Source: Acinetobacter colistiniresistens (GTDB lineage Bacteria > Pseudomonadota > Gammaproteobacteria > Pseudomonadales > Moraxellaceae). Taken from it: a stretch of DNA of 64,000 bases. Made by a program: the position numbers and the translations under genes. Positions 1 through 9,623 of this stretch are shown piece by piece. The notes below the pieces were generated by a model that saw nothing but the letters and a program-made list of their open reading frames with translations, ran no database searches and was not told the origin of the DNA. The DNA lies in contig NZ_CP102099.1 in NCBI RefSeq assembly GCF_024582815.1, positions 1,054,001-1,118,000 on the forward strand. Reading direction: 5' to 3'. Position 1 is the stretch's first letter. Each line of letters begins with the position of its first letter.

Positions 1-712
1 ACGAATTTTTGTTAAATAATAAAAAATAGATTACAAAAAAATCAAAAAATAGTATTTGAAAATAAAATTCAATTGAAAAATATTTGCTTTTCATATGCAA
101 GCAGATCTAGTAATTTAATTTTAGATCATTTTAACTTAATTATTTCAAAAAATAAAACTATTGGAATTGTTGGGAAAAGTGGAAGTGGAAAAGCACGTTA
201 ATGGATATTATGTTAGGTTTATTGCAACCACAACGTGGAAAGGTGTTAGTCGATGATGTCGAGTTAAATCAGAATAATATACAAGCTTGGTACCAAATAG
301 TAGGTTATGTGCCACAGTCAATTTATTTAGCAGATAAAAGTATTGCTGAAAATATTGCTTTTGGTGTTGAAAAAGATCAAATAGATTTTGAAGCAGTAAA
401 ACTGGTGGCTCAACAAGCGCAGATTGATGATTTTATTATGCAAAAATTACCACAAGGCTATCAAACAAAAGTTGGTGAACGAGGAGTTATGCTATCTGGT
501 GGACAGAAGCAGCGAATAGGAATTGCTCGTGCTTTATATAAAAATCCTCAAATTTTGTTCATGGATGAAGCAACAAGTGCATTAGATATCGAAACCGAAT
601 ATGCTATAAATGAAGCAATTCAGAATTTAAATGGGAAAAAAACGATTGTAATCATTGCCCATAGAGAAAGTGCTGTAAAAGTTGTGATCAAGTAATTAGA
701 TTAATAAGCTAA
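1..712 (+). pseudogene. ABC exporter ATP-binding domain (3' part, frameshifted)
   Basis: This is the C-terminal nucleotide-binding domain of an MsbA/HlyB-type exporter; the membrane part lies outside the window. Walker A is split: the upstream frame reads GIVGKSGSGK and then hits a stop at 199-201, while the following frame resumes as MDIMLGLL from 201. One extra A in the run at 189-192 restores GKSTLMDI. The signature LSGGQKQR, Walker B ILFMDEATSALD and H-loop HRES follow. A second loss at 677-680 replaces the natural tail SCDQVIRLIS, ending at 712, with a short wrong tail. A third break near 20-30 is likely. The gene probably exports a glycan or lipid-linked product of the neighbouring cluster, but its substrate cannot be read. 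It is either a sequencing artefact or a decayed gene; I favour artefact. Confidence 0.8.
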
Positions 713-741
713 ACTTAGCAAAAATCATTGAGAGGATGTAA

Positions 742-1574
742 ATGGGGATTGATAGTCAAAATTTTAATTTTTTGAAGTATGTTCAAAAAAATAAGGTTAC
801 TTTTGGAAGAACAATTACATTAGGTAGATTGGCTCTTTTTAATATTGAAGATACTATCTTCGAGAGATACGCTATAGAAGACCAAAAATATGCTGAACAA
901 CTTTTAGAGAAACTATTTGGTGCTAGTAGTATAGAGTCTATTGATAACTCAGGCTATGAGAACTCTACATATATTTTTGATATGAATAAAGATTTAATAG
1001 ATTTTAAGAATTACGATACGGTAATCGACTTTGGTTGTACTGAACATATATATAATATTGGTAATTGTTTTAATAATATCAGAAAGTTATGTGATGTTGG
1101 TGGTGTTATATTGCATGCTGTCCCAAGTAATGGCTGCTGTGGTCATGGTTTTTATCAATTTTCACCAGAGTTTTTTATAGCATGTATTCAGAAAAAAATG
1201 GTTTTTCGAATACTGAAATTTATTTAGTTGATATGGATAACCATAAATATTGGTATAAATTAGACCCAAAATTTAAAGGAAACAGAATTAATATTAAATC
1301 ATTAAGTGAATTATATGTTTTTGTTACAACAACTAAACAAAGGCATGTTGAAACGCTTGAGATCCAGCAGTCGGATTATGAGGTTATCTGGGATAAGTCT
1401 TTCAGAAAAGATACAGCCTTGAAGAGTGGCAATAAAAGCATATTAAAGTTTATTAAAAAATTTATTTTTCTGACAAAATTATATAGAATTTTAGATGATT
1501 TCCTTTCACCTAGTGGTGCGAAAAATTTAAATAGCAATACTTATTCAAAAGTAAAATACTCAGCAATTAATTAA
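742..1574 (+). pseudogene. Putative SAM-dependent methyltransferase, frameshifted
   Basis: Two overlapping frames (742-1227 and 1182-1574) join into one protein of about 277 residues if the A run at 1192-1198 has one more base: the sequence then continues as CIQKKNGFSNTEIYLVDMDN. The first half carries VIDFGCTEHIYN, resembling motif I of class I methyltransferases, followed by GGVILHAVPSNG, typical of the strand before the substrate region. The family assignment is by motif only. The start at 742 follows an AGAGGATG ribosome-binding region. It lies just downstream of the ABC ATPase on the same strand and converges with a TylF-type methyltransferase. A role in modifying a surface glycan is inferred from context. 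Confidence 0.6.
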
Positions 1575-1609
1575 AATTGCTGAGTATTTTACTTTGAATA
1601 AGTATTGCT
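1533..1609. repeat. Long near-perfect inverted repeat at convergent gene ends
   Basis: Arms 1533-1568 and 1575-1609 are complementary over about 35 bp with a single bulged A, around a 6-base loop (1569-1574). The hairpin covers the last codons and stop codons of both convergent methyltransferase genes, so their 3' ends are nearly the same sequence on opposite strands. It could serve as a bidirectional terminator, but its length and position inside both coding regions are unusual. Confidence 0.9.
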
Positions 1610-2345
1610 GTTTCATCAATAAGGTGAATATAAGTTTGATTGTTTTGAAAATATTCATCTACAGCCTGTCTTGCTCCTTTCCAATGGCCATAATCATCAA
1701 CAATCAAGATACCTTTTTCAACTAGTCTGGGGAATAATTTTTGTAGTTCTAAAATTGTTGATTCATACCAATCGGTATCTAATCTCAATAATGCAATAGA
1801 ATCATGTGTCTTAGTACTTAAGGTATCTTCAACTTTACCTTTTATGAAATGAACTTTATCCATTGGATAACCTATTTTCTTTATATTTTCCTTAACTTCA
1901 TCTAAAGATGCATAGCACCAGATATTTTCTTCAATATTGTGTTTATTTAATAATGTTTTTGCATTATCGCCGTAAATAGAAAGATCATTATCTGTTGGTT
2001 GAGACATACCTTCAAATGTATCATAGAGATATAAGTTTCTCGAAGTATCATTTAACTCAATAAGCTGTAAAGCGATAAGCATCATACTGCCACCTCGCCA
2101 TACACCACATTCAACAATATCTCCGGGAATTTTATTCTTTACAATATATTGTACTGAGTTTTTAAACTTAGCATTCGAGGAATACTTGTCATCGTATAAG
2201 GTCGGACTTGGTTAATAATAATTTTATCTGATTCAGAAATATAAGCATCATATTGGACTAAATATATATATTTACTATTTTTAATGATTCTATAACCAAT
2301 AATATTTAAAATATTTTGGAGAATATTAGCTATTTTTTGTTTCAT
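1567..2345 (-). pseudogene. TylF/MycF-type O-methyltransferase, frameshifted
   Basis: This is a macrocin O-methyltransferase-like (TylF family) sugar methyltransferase of about 260 residues in two frames: an N-terminal part from the ATG at 2345 and the main part down to 1567. One extra base in the T run at 2159-2163 joins them, giving IPGDIVECGVWRGGSMMLI, the family's SAM-binding segment. YDTFEGM, LLRLDTDWYEST and LIVDDYGHWKGA follow and match the family's conserved acidic and metal-binding region. TylF homologues methylate sugar hydroxyls using SAM and Mg2+, so a role in decorating an exported glycan is likely. Its start overlaps the end of the upstream glycosyltransferase, as in an operon. 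The C-terminus is encoded in the long inverted repeat. Confidence 0.75.
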
Positions 2346-3430
2346 TGATTAAATCTAACCATTTTCTTATTGAGTTCTCAATATTAAACTGTTTTGATTT
2401 TTCAGTAAATGGTTTAATTTTAATAGTTTTTTTGTTACGATGATATCGTAAATTTTTTTCTCGAAGTCTAAAGGATTTTGATTATCAATTAGAATACCAT
2501 ATTTTCCATCCTCTAAGATCTCATATGGACCATGTTTACAATTATATGCGATGCTCAATAATCCACATGACAAAGCCTCAATAAGAACTGTTGGAAGACC
2601 CTCGAATCTCGAGGGAAGTAAAAAAATATCTGATCGATTCATAATTGAAAGAGGATCTGCTGTAGCACCTTTCAAAAAAATATGTCGATCCAGACCTAAT
2701 TTATTTATTTTTTTGTTAGATTTATATATTCTTCACCATCTCCCCAAATTTCTAGCTGCCAGTTTTTATATTCTTTAAAACGATGCATTATATCTATGAG
2801 ATTATCATAACCTTTTGATATGTTAGTCTTCCAATAGAAATAAATCGTATCATTTTAAAATCTATGCAATTGTTTCTAATTTGAATATTTTTATTTGAAA
2901 TGACTGGGTTGTAAATGCATTTTATTTGGGTTTTACTTACATTGAATTTTTCTTTTACCTCATTCAATAATCCATTAGATACGCAAACTAAATGATTTGT
3001 TCTTTTATATAATAGGCTTGCACATATGTAATCAATAGTTTTTCGCTTAATACCATTTCTTGACTTAGGGTAAACAATACTGTCATGTGTATTATGTATA
3101 GTATGAATATGTATGATTTTACTATCAATAACTAAAGATGTTAATAAGCCTAAATCAGTAAAGGCAGTAATAACATGAGTTGGTTTGCTTTTATTTATTT
3201 CTTTTTTTAAACTTTTAATAATTTGAAATATATTGTTATTTTCTATTTTTTTACGGAAGTAGTTGCGTAGGCTTCTTCCTTTAAATTACCTTGATCACTT
3301 AAAACAATTAAATGGCATTTGATCCCATTTTCTTGAAGATTTTTATTAAATTTAAAGTTACTCGTTCAACACCGCCAAAAACGAGTCTTGGTAAAATAAA
3401 TGTAATTTTTGGTTGATTCATTTTAGTCAT
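2326..3430 (-). pseudogene. GT4-type glycosyltransferase, multiply frameshifted
   Basis: Reading from the ATG at 3430 through about five single-base losses restores a protein of roughly 365 residues. It begins FILPRLVFGGVERV, the N-terminal Rossmann half of GT4 enzymes, and includes HTIHNTHDSIVY, CVSNGLLNEV and ISIGRLT. It continues to the donor-binding half DIFLLPSRFEGLPTVLIEAL, with the E-x7-E pattern. Breaks lie at or near 3340-3344, 3280-3282, 2826, 2708-2714 and 2427-2433, each repaired by one extra base, in a T run on the plus strand at all but 2826. The corrected end at 2326 overlaps the start of the TylF-type gene by about 20 bases. It should be a cytoplasmic retaining glycosyltransferase that builds a surface or pilin glycan. 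Donor and acceptor are unknown. Confidence 0.75.
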
Positions 3431-3586
3431 GGGAATTAAGTTGTAAATATTATACACTAAGTTTTTGTTTAGATAAAGGTTTTTATCTTTTAATAAAAAT
3501 GGATGGTTGTTTATATATTTAAGCTAAAGGAATTTGATATTACCTTCCACTCATGATTTAGTTTAATGTTTAGTTTTATTTTATTT

Positions 3587-4564
3587 TTAATTGAAACTCA
3601 ATGCAAGTTGCAAGGTTTCTAGGATTGTTACATTGTGAAAATAAAAAGAATCGTTTATGTTTTTTAAACAAAAGTTACTTTGAATGTTTGGGTTCATAGT
3701 AGTTACAATAGGTATTTCCATTGAAATGTATTCTGCTATCTTACATGATGCCCCATTATCCATCATATCTGAATTTCGGTATGGTAATGCTAACAGATCA
3801 CAACTTGCTATAGCAAAAGGAATCTTATTGAATGAAATATTACCTAGATAATGAATGAAATTATAATCTAAATTTAAATTTTCTCTCTTTTTCCAGCTAA
3901 TAGGATTTTTAGGTCGATACCATTTTCTCTGATAATATTAACTGCTTCAATTAAATCATCTATACCACGATCTAATTCCATACTACCAAAATATCCAATA
4001 TATAAATCTTTCTCTGATAAATTAAATTCTTTTCTGGATTTGTTTTTGTCACGTGGGTAAAAATGGTTCTTATCTATTCCGTTTGGCAAAAAAATGTTTT
4101 TACATTGTGTTCTGGAATCATTTAAAAGTTTTTGGCTTGCAAAAAGCACATGTCTGATTTGTTTAGTAAAAATTTATAAATATTTATTCCTAATAAATTT
4201 CTATACCCTGTAAAGGTGTCATATTTATCATAAACATCAAAAAAAATTTAGAAAAAGTTAATTTTGCTAGAAGAAATCCTAATAATCCAATATAGCAATC
4301 TCCGCTTGCAATAACTATTTTAGGTCTCTTAATAAGATTTTTAAAAATACAAGTTAAAAAGCTCAAACTAAAAATAGGAGTAGAAGTGATCTTTAGTTTT
4401 TCCTCATAATCTGTTATCTTTTCTTTTGAATGGTAGTCAATTAACCAAAGTTGGCATGATTTCTCTTGCGACCAGTAGTAAGGCAATTTATAAATACGCC
4501 CATACTTTTCTATATAAGCATCACGATTTGTATAGAAACGCTTACCAATAAAAAGTATATCCAT
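3587..4564 (-). pseudogene. Glycosyltransferase (GT4-like), frameshifted
   Basis: Three frames assemble into about 326 residues. The N-terminal part starts at the ATG at 4564 (MDILFIGKRFYTNRDAYIEK); the middle has FLPNGIDKNHFYPRD and IGYFGSMELDRGIDDLI, typical of GT4 enzymes. The C-terminal part, only visible after correcting 3879-3882, reads FAIASCDLLALPYRNSDMM and continues to a stop at 3587. Other breaks are at the A run 4239-4246 and near 4153. The start abuts the stop of the preceding glycosyltransferase with no spacer, so the two are translationally coupled. The function is inferred from fold-level motifs and context; the substrate is unknown. A gap at 3431-3586 separates it from the next gene. 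Confidence 0.7.
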
Positions 4565-5705
4565 TTATAGTTTCTCAATAGCTGCTTTCAACTGCAGTCT
4601 TAAATTATACCATGCAAATCGTTCAGCAAATTCTATACAACTTTTCTTTTCGATTAAAAAATAGTTTTCTAGTACATGAATTACCACTTTAGTCAGTGAA
4701 ATATAGTTTTGTTTTTCAATAAGAAAACCAGTTTTTCCATCTTGAACAGCATCTATTATGCCGCCTGTCGCAAATGCAATCGTTGGTGTACCATGTGTTG
4801 CTGCTTCAATTGCAACCATACCAAAGCCTTCGGGATCTTCGGGAATGTACTTGACTGGAAAAACATGAATATCAGCCAAATAATACCAAGCTGAAAGTAA
4901 CTTATCATCTGAAATATTGCCAACAAAAAGTATATGATTCTGAATATTGTATTTTTCGCTGTAATAAGAATAGATTCTTTACTTTGTAAATTTTTATTTA
5001 ATGACTGGGAGGGCGTATCACCAATAATAACTAATATGGTATCTGGACAGGATTGAATAATTGTTGGGAGACTGTTCTCGACAAACTCACGTATAGCTTT
5101 ACGTGCTGTTAAACGTCCAACGGAAATGAGAACTTTTTTATTTTCTAGTTTGAACTGTGTTTTTAAACTACTTATGAGATATTGATTTTTTTCAGGAGCC
5201 GGGAAACTGACTCCTGGATGAATAATTTCTATTTTATTCTGATAGACTCCTTTTGAACGCAAATATCAAATGTAGAAGTACTATTTGCAATAATTTTATC
5301 AGCCATTCTAATTATTGGAATCCAAACTAAATTATAGACGATATTATTAGTTCCGATATCTAAGCCATGTATATAAACTAAGCTTTTTTTTCTGAAAAGC
5401 TTTGCCCAAAAAACTGTAATGGGAGCTGTTAAACCGCTCCCTGCAAATAAAATATCTGGGCGTTGGGTTAAGCATATCCAAAAGGTTTTGATAAAAGCCA
5501 ATATAAGAAAAATAGGAAGAGGATCTAATGTGACACCATAAAATTTGGCTTTTGATGGCGCGATTGTTCTTGCTTTGGTATGGCTAATAAGCAGAACATC
5601 ATGATCCTTAGATAGTTCATCTGCGATATGCCAATTTAAGCGTTCCATTCCTCCAATTAATGGAGGAAGATTGCGGGTCACGATCAATATTTTTTTCTTA
5701 GACAT
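4565..5705 (-). pseudogene. GT4-type glycosyltransferase, frameshifted
   Basis: This gene of about 380 residues is split into three frames. The N-terminal segment from 5705 reads ILIVTRNLPPLIGGMERL, the acceptor-side motif of GT4 enzymes. The middle has IIHPGVSFP and VLISVGRLTARKAIREFV. The end has DPEGFGMVAIEAATHG with E-x7-E geometry, then PTIAFATGGIIDAV. Losses in the T runs at 5251-5254 and 4978-4980 explain both breaks; repairing them gives VQKGVYQNKIEI and YYSEKYNIQNHILFVGN. It is the first gene of the minus-strand group and diverges from the pilin gene. It is probably a cytoplasmic hexosyltransferase of the glycan assembly line; donor specificity cannot be read. Confidence 0.8.
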
Positions 5706-5868
5706 GATTTTAAGAGATTATAAGCTCTTTTAAAGTGTATATGATTTGAGGTTCTTTCGTTAAATTTTTTATTAAATAAAATTATCTTATAAGTCATCAT
5801 GTGACAAAATGCGTCATTCACTTATTCTTTTAATTTTGTATATATATTTGAAATTATTAATTTTATTT

Positions 5869-5915
5869 TTGGCATGTTTTTTGATACTAAGGTCATATAA
5901 TGCATTTTTGGGGAG
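5869..5915 (+). promoter_or_regulatory. Probable pilin promoter and strong RBS
   Basis: A perfect TATAAT lies at 5896-5901, 21 bases before the Shine-Dalgarno GGGGAG (5910-5915). A sigma-54-like element overlaps: GG at 5871-5872 and GA at 5883-5884 with the canonical 10-base spacing, but the -12 dinucleotide is GA and not GC. Sigma-54 drives pilA in Pseudomonas; which sigma factor acts here cannot be decided. Confidence 0.4.
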
Positions 5916-5922
5916 CAATGTC

Positions 5923-6378
5923 ATGATTGGTGCGAAAGGATTTACACTCATTGAACTTATGATTGTAGTAGCAATTATTGGTATTTTAGCAAGTATTGCT
6001 ATTCCAGCCTATCAGAACTACACCACGCGGGCACAGGTTGCCGAAGCACTTAATATGGCAAGCTCAATTAAAGCTGAATTATTGGCAAAATATGGTGAAA
6101 GTGGGAGTTGCCCGACTTCACCAACAGATTTAGGGCTGAATGCATCAGGAACAATGAATACTAAATATGTACAAAGTGTTGGGATTAATACCACATATAC
6201 AGGAGCGTTATGTGCTTTTGAATTTACGTTTAGTACTACCAACATGAATACTGGGGTGGCTGGAAAGACGCTTGTTTTTGCGATGATGAATTATGCTGGT
6301 AATGGTTCAGCACGTTGGGAATGCGCATCCTCGCAAATTTCTCAAAAGTTTTTGCCTTCGGTATGTAGAGGCATTTAA
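5923..6378 (+). CDS. comP: Type IV pilin, ComP/PilA-like
   Basis: A prepilin of 151 residues. The six-residue leader MIGAKG is followed by [20 protein letters not shown], the classic class IVa pilin N-terminus with Glu at mature position 5. The start at 5923 is chosen because it gives this short leader and sits 7 bases after GGGGAG; an upstream in-frame start would add an implausible hydrophobic extension. Four cysteines are present, in GSCPTSPTDLG, GALCAF, RWECAS and PSVCRGI. The ending resembles Acinetobacter ComP, the competence pilin, which is glycosylated on a serine near a disulfide loop by a dedicated PglL. A PglL-type gene lies 1.5 kb downstream, supporting glycosylation here. PilA or ComP cannot be separated by sequence alone. 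Confidence 0.8.
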   Translation: MIGAKGFTLIELMIVVAIIGILASIAIPAYQNYTTRAQVAEALNMASSIKAELLAKYGESGSCPTSPTDLGLNASGTMNTKYVQSVGINTTYTGALCAFEFTFSTTNMNTGVAGKTLVFAMMNYAGNGSARWECASSQISQKFLPSVCRGI

Positions 6379-6379
6379 A

Positions 6380-7714
6380 TCATAATCTGAGATTGGACTG
6401 ATGAGGGGGAAGAATAGACTTTAAATCATAAAGAATAAAATTCTCCTTACCCAAAGCCTGAATTTCTTTATAATCCATATTCTTGAATTGTTGATGCCCA
6501 ATAGCCAGTACAATCGCATCGTAATGAGCTGGTTGAAGCACTTGAACAGGTTCCAAGCCATATTCTTTAATGACTTCTGATGGATCAACCCAAGGATCAT
6601 AGACATCAAGGTTCAAATCGTACTCTTTGAGTGATTGAATCAGATCAATGATTTTGGTATTGCGAATATCTGGGCAGTTCTCTTTAAATGACAGTCCCAT
6701 CACCAGAATATTTGCTCCGACAACTTGGATCTTTTGTTTAACCATTTCTTTTATGAGTTGTGTCGCAACATATTCACCCATCCTGTCATTTAACCGACGT
6801 GCAGCTAAAATAATCTCTGGGTGTAGGCCAATAGATTGGGCCTTATGGGTAAGATAATATGGATCTACACTGATACAATGCCCACCAACAAGTCCAGGAC
6901 GAAAAGGTAAAAAGTTCCATTTAGTTGCTGCAGCTTTCAATACTTCTTCAGTATCGATGCCGAGCTTATTAAATATGAGGGCAAGCTCATTGATGAGGGC
7001 GATATTGACATCACGTTGTGTGTTTTCGATTACTTTTGCTGCTTCGGCCACTTTGATTGAAGAGGCTTTGTGTGTACCTGCGGTAATAATACTTAAATAA
7101 ATTTGATCAATTAAGTCAGCGATTTCTGGTGTTGAACCTGAAGTAATTTTTTGAATGGTTGTAACGCTTTTAGTTTTATCACCAGGATTGATACGTTCAG
7201 GACTATAGCCTATAAAGAAGTCTTGATTCAATTTAAGTTGTGAATGTTTTTCTAATATTGGTACACAAACTTCTTCGGTTGCCCCAGGGTAAACTGTAGA
7301 TTCATAAATAACAATATCGCCATCTTTTAAATGTCTTGCAATTGTGGTTGATGCCTGAATTAATGGATTTAAGTCGGGTTGTTTAAAATGATCGATCGGT
7401 GTCGGTACCGTGACGATATAACAATCACCTTCTGCAAGGTGGTCGGAATTTGAACTGATTTGCAGGTTGGCTAAATTACCAAGTTCAGTTTGACTAATTT
7501 CTAATGTAGAGTCTTGTTGATGTGAGAGCTCATTGACTCTTTTGAGATTGGTGTCATAGCCAATGACCTTAAATTGCTTGCTAAAGGCTAAGGCTAAGGG
7601 TAAACCGACATAACCCAAGCCAACCACAGCAATCGTCAATTGCTTAGTTGTGATCTTGTTGTTAATCATAGCGTAAAGATGTGACATATTTTTGTTTTTA
7701 GACTCGTTTTTCAT
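6380..7714 (-). CDS. UDP-N-acetylhexosamine 6-dehydrogenase (Gna/TviB/WbpA-like)
   Basis: A nucleotide-sugar dehydrogenase of 444 residues that oxidises C6 of a UDP-N-acetylhexosamine to a uronate in two NAD-dependent steps. The N-terminal NAD-binding motif [15 protein letters not shown] starts near residue 29. The catalytic cysteine lies in [12 protein letters not shown], and the C-terminal domain has [15 protein letters not shown]. Length and motifs match the TviB/WbpA branch (UDP-GlcNAc/GalNAc dehydrogenases; Gna in Acinetobacter capsule loci) better than UDP-glucose dehydrogenases, though the exact substrate is unproven. It converges on the pilin gene with one base between stops, and diverges from the PglL-like gene across 186 bp. 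It probably supplies an acidic sugar for the adjacent glycan locus. Unlike its neighbours to the left it has no frameshift. Confidence 0.85.
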   Translation of the reverse strand: MKNESKNKNMSHLYAMINNKITTKQLTIAVVGLGYVGLPLALAFSKQFKVIGYDTNLKRVNELSHQQDSTLEISQTELGNLANLQISSNSDHLAEGDCYIVTVPTPIDHFKQPDLNPLIQASTTIARHLKDGDIVIYESTVYPGATEEVCVPILEKHSQLKLNQDFFIGYSPERINPGDKTKSVTTIQKITSGSTPEIADLIDQIYLSIITAGTHKASSIKVAEAAKVIENTQRDVNIALINELALIFNKLGIDTEEVLKAAATKWNFLPFRPGLVGGHCISVDPYYLTHKAQSIGLHPEIILAARRLNDRMGEYVATQLIKEMVKQKIQVVGANILVMGLSFKENCPDIRNTKIIDLIQSLKEYDLNLDVYDPWVDPSEVIKEYGLEPVQVLQPAHYDAIVLAIGHQQFKNMDYKEIQALGKENFILYDLKSILPPHQSNLRL

Positions 7715-7900
7715 CTTGGTAAAGTATTGATAATAATGTGTATTCTAATATGTATGTCTGAATAAAAATACTAAAAACTTATAAATATCTTTAATTTCCT
7801 TAAACAAAAATATGGTTAGAATCATCAAAAACGATTTTGATATGTAGTTTATTTGACTTGTTTAAGCTGTCTAAAGTGCTTTGTTGTATCATAGTGTCTA

Positions 7901-9562
7901 GTGTCTTTTATAAAATACCTTATGCAATTTATATGCTTTTTCTTTGCCAGTGTTCTCATTGGTTTTGCCTGGCTCTCCCCATTTCATACTTATCCATGGG
8001 TCACCTTCTCGGGTGAATTGGCGAGTTTTGGTGCCGGACTGACGCTACTGGCGGTGTTCCTCAATAAAAAAATGCTTGTACCTCGAGCACAACTGTTGAT
8101 TGCTCCGATTATTCTGGTGCCTTTGGTTCAGTGGGGTTTTGGACTGGTATATGACTTTAGTACGGCGTTGTTAAGCTCACTCTATGTCTTTGCCTTTTGG
8201 TTGATGATTGTACTTGGCTTCAACCTTTCTGTGCAGACCAAGAAGCGTGACGCCTTGATGGAAGAGATCTCTAAACTTCTGTTTGGTATTGCGATAGTCT
8301 GTAGTGGAATCGCGATTGCGCAATGGTGTGGTCTAGGTGGCGTGATCAATGGTGTCATGCAGCTCAAAGGCGATCGACCTTATGCTAATTTTGGGCAGCC
8401 TAATCATTTAGCCACCTTTCTAATTATGGGGCTGATGGGTGCCTTATATCTTTATGAGAAAAGAGCACTGCCATCATGGTGCTTGGTTCCTCCAAGCGTG
8501 ATTATTTTATTTACAGTTGCCTTAACTCAATCCCGAACATCATGGGTGGTATGTTTATTCATTCTGTTTTATTGGATGTATAAGCAGTACAAGCAGCAAC
8601 CACGTTTTAACTTTGCCCAGCTTTGGGTCTGGAGTATTGGCTTTTTTGTGATTGCAGTATGGGGACTGCCATTGCTTACTCATCTCATCGATACTTTCTC
8701 AAACTCAGCAGTGGTCCAAACCAGTAGTGTGGCTGAGCGTGCCAGCTCAGGATATTTACGTTTTGAGATATGGACGCAAATGTTATTGGCATTGAAGGAA
8801 CAGCCTTGGTTTGGCTATGGATGGAACCAGATCAGTGTTGCGCAAATAACTGTTTTTCATTTGTATCCAAACCATGAGTGGGTTGTGAGTGCCCATAATG
8901 TATTGCTGGATATTTTGGTCTGGAATGGATTACCCCTTGGTCTGTATATAATTGTGTATATGGTGTTGTGGTTTTTTTGGCTGGATAAAAATGCTAAAGA
9001 TACAACCTCGATTATTGGGATTTTGATGGTCTCAGCGATTCTGATTCATGCCTTATTAGAGTTTCCACAGCGTTATGCTTATTTCTTGCTTCCAATGGGT
9101 TTTCTTCTTGGCCTGATTCAAGCACAAACCCCTGAGTTAAAAGGGATTTATTTATATAAGAATGTGATTCGCTGTATTTGGCTGATCGCGATTGTGGTCA
9201 TATTGTTAATTTGGCGTGATTATAAGCTTTTTCAAGAAAATAGCCGTTTAATCTTTAAAAAGCAGCAACCGACAGTTGAAATATTGGGCAGCTCGAAAAT
9301 TCTGTTATTGACTCAATTTCAGCAACGTATGGACTGGATTCGTTTAAAACCACAAACAATCATGGCTGAAGCTGATTTAGAGCAATTTGGAAAGCTGGTT
9401 AAGAATAAAGCAACGCCGTATAACTTGAAGAAGTATGCACAGTTACTTGCTTATAATCAAAAGCTTGAACAAGCGGAACAGCAGCTATTTATTTTACAGC
9501 AGTTGTATGGGCAACAGCTGAGCCTGCCTGAAGTTGTAGAAATGAATAAGCGAGCAATGTAA
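7901..9562 (+). CDS. pglL: PglL-family protein O-oligosaccharyltransferase
   Basis: An integral membrane protein of 553 residues with about a dozen hydrophobic segments, a Wzy_C/O-antigen-ligase-like core and a soluble C-terminal tail of about 130 residues. ANFGQPNHLATFLIMG near residue 165, a conserved stretch in PglL/PilO-type enzymes, and PWFGYGWNQ near 305 are the best markers. PglL enzymes move lipid-linked glycans onto serine or threonine of periplasmic proteins, including pilin. Acinetobacter often has such a gene immediately after comP or pilA; here a dehydrogenase gene is interposed. The start is GTG at 7901 with no good Shine-Dalgarno; ATG at 7922 is an alternative. A hairpin terminator follows directly. 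Confidence 0.85.
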   Translation: MSFIKYLMQFICFFFASVLIGFAWLSPFHTYPWVTFSGELASFGAGLTLLAVFLNKKMLVPRAQLLIAPIILVPLVQWGFGLVYDFSTALLSSLYVFAFWLMIVLGFNLSVQTKKRDALMEEISKLLFGIAIVCSGIAIAQWCGLGGVINGVMQLKGDRPYANFGQPNHLATFLIMGLMGALYLYEKRALPSWCLVPPSVIILFTVALTQSRTSWVVCLFILFYWMYKQYKQQPRFNFAQLWVWSIGFFVIAVWGLPLLTHLIDTFSNSAVVQTSSVAERASSGYLRFEIWTQMLLALKEQPWFGYGWNQISVAQITVFHLYPNHEWVVSAHNVLLDILVWNGLPLGLYIIVYMVLWFFWLDKNAKDTTSIIGILMVSAILIHALLEFPQRYAYFLLPMGFLLGLIQAQTPELKGIYLYKNVIRCIWLIAIVVILLIWRDYKLFQENSRLIFKKQQPTVEILGSSKILLLTQFQQRMDWIRLKPQTIMAEADLEQFGKLVKNKATPYNLKKYAQLLAYNQKLEQAEQQLFILQQLYGQQLSLPEVVEMNKRAM

Positions 9563-9566
9563 AAAA

Positions 9567-9595
9567 ATAAAGCCCTAATCAGGGCTTTATTTTTG
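9567..9595 (+). terminator. Rho-independent terminator after pglL
   Basis: AAAGCCCT, a 4-base loop and AGGGCTTT followed by ATTTTT, immediately after the pglL stop. It can act in both directions between the convergent pglL and bfr genes. Confidence 0.85.
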
Positions 9596-9623
9596 GATGA
9601 AACTCAAGCGTTGTGTGAATTTC

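Noticed and set aside
1-5705. Programmed ribosomal frameshifting as the explanation for the broken genes
   Set aside because: The breaks are too many, lie at unrelated positions and lack slippery heptamers with downstream structures.
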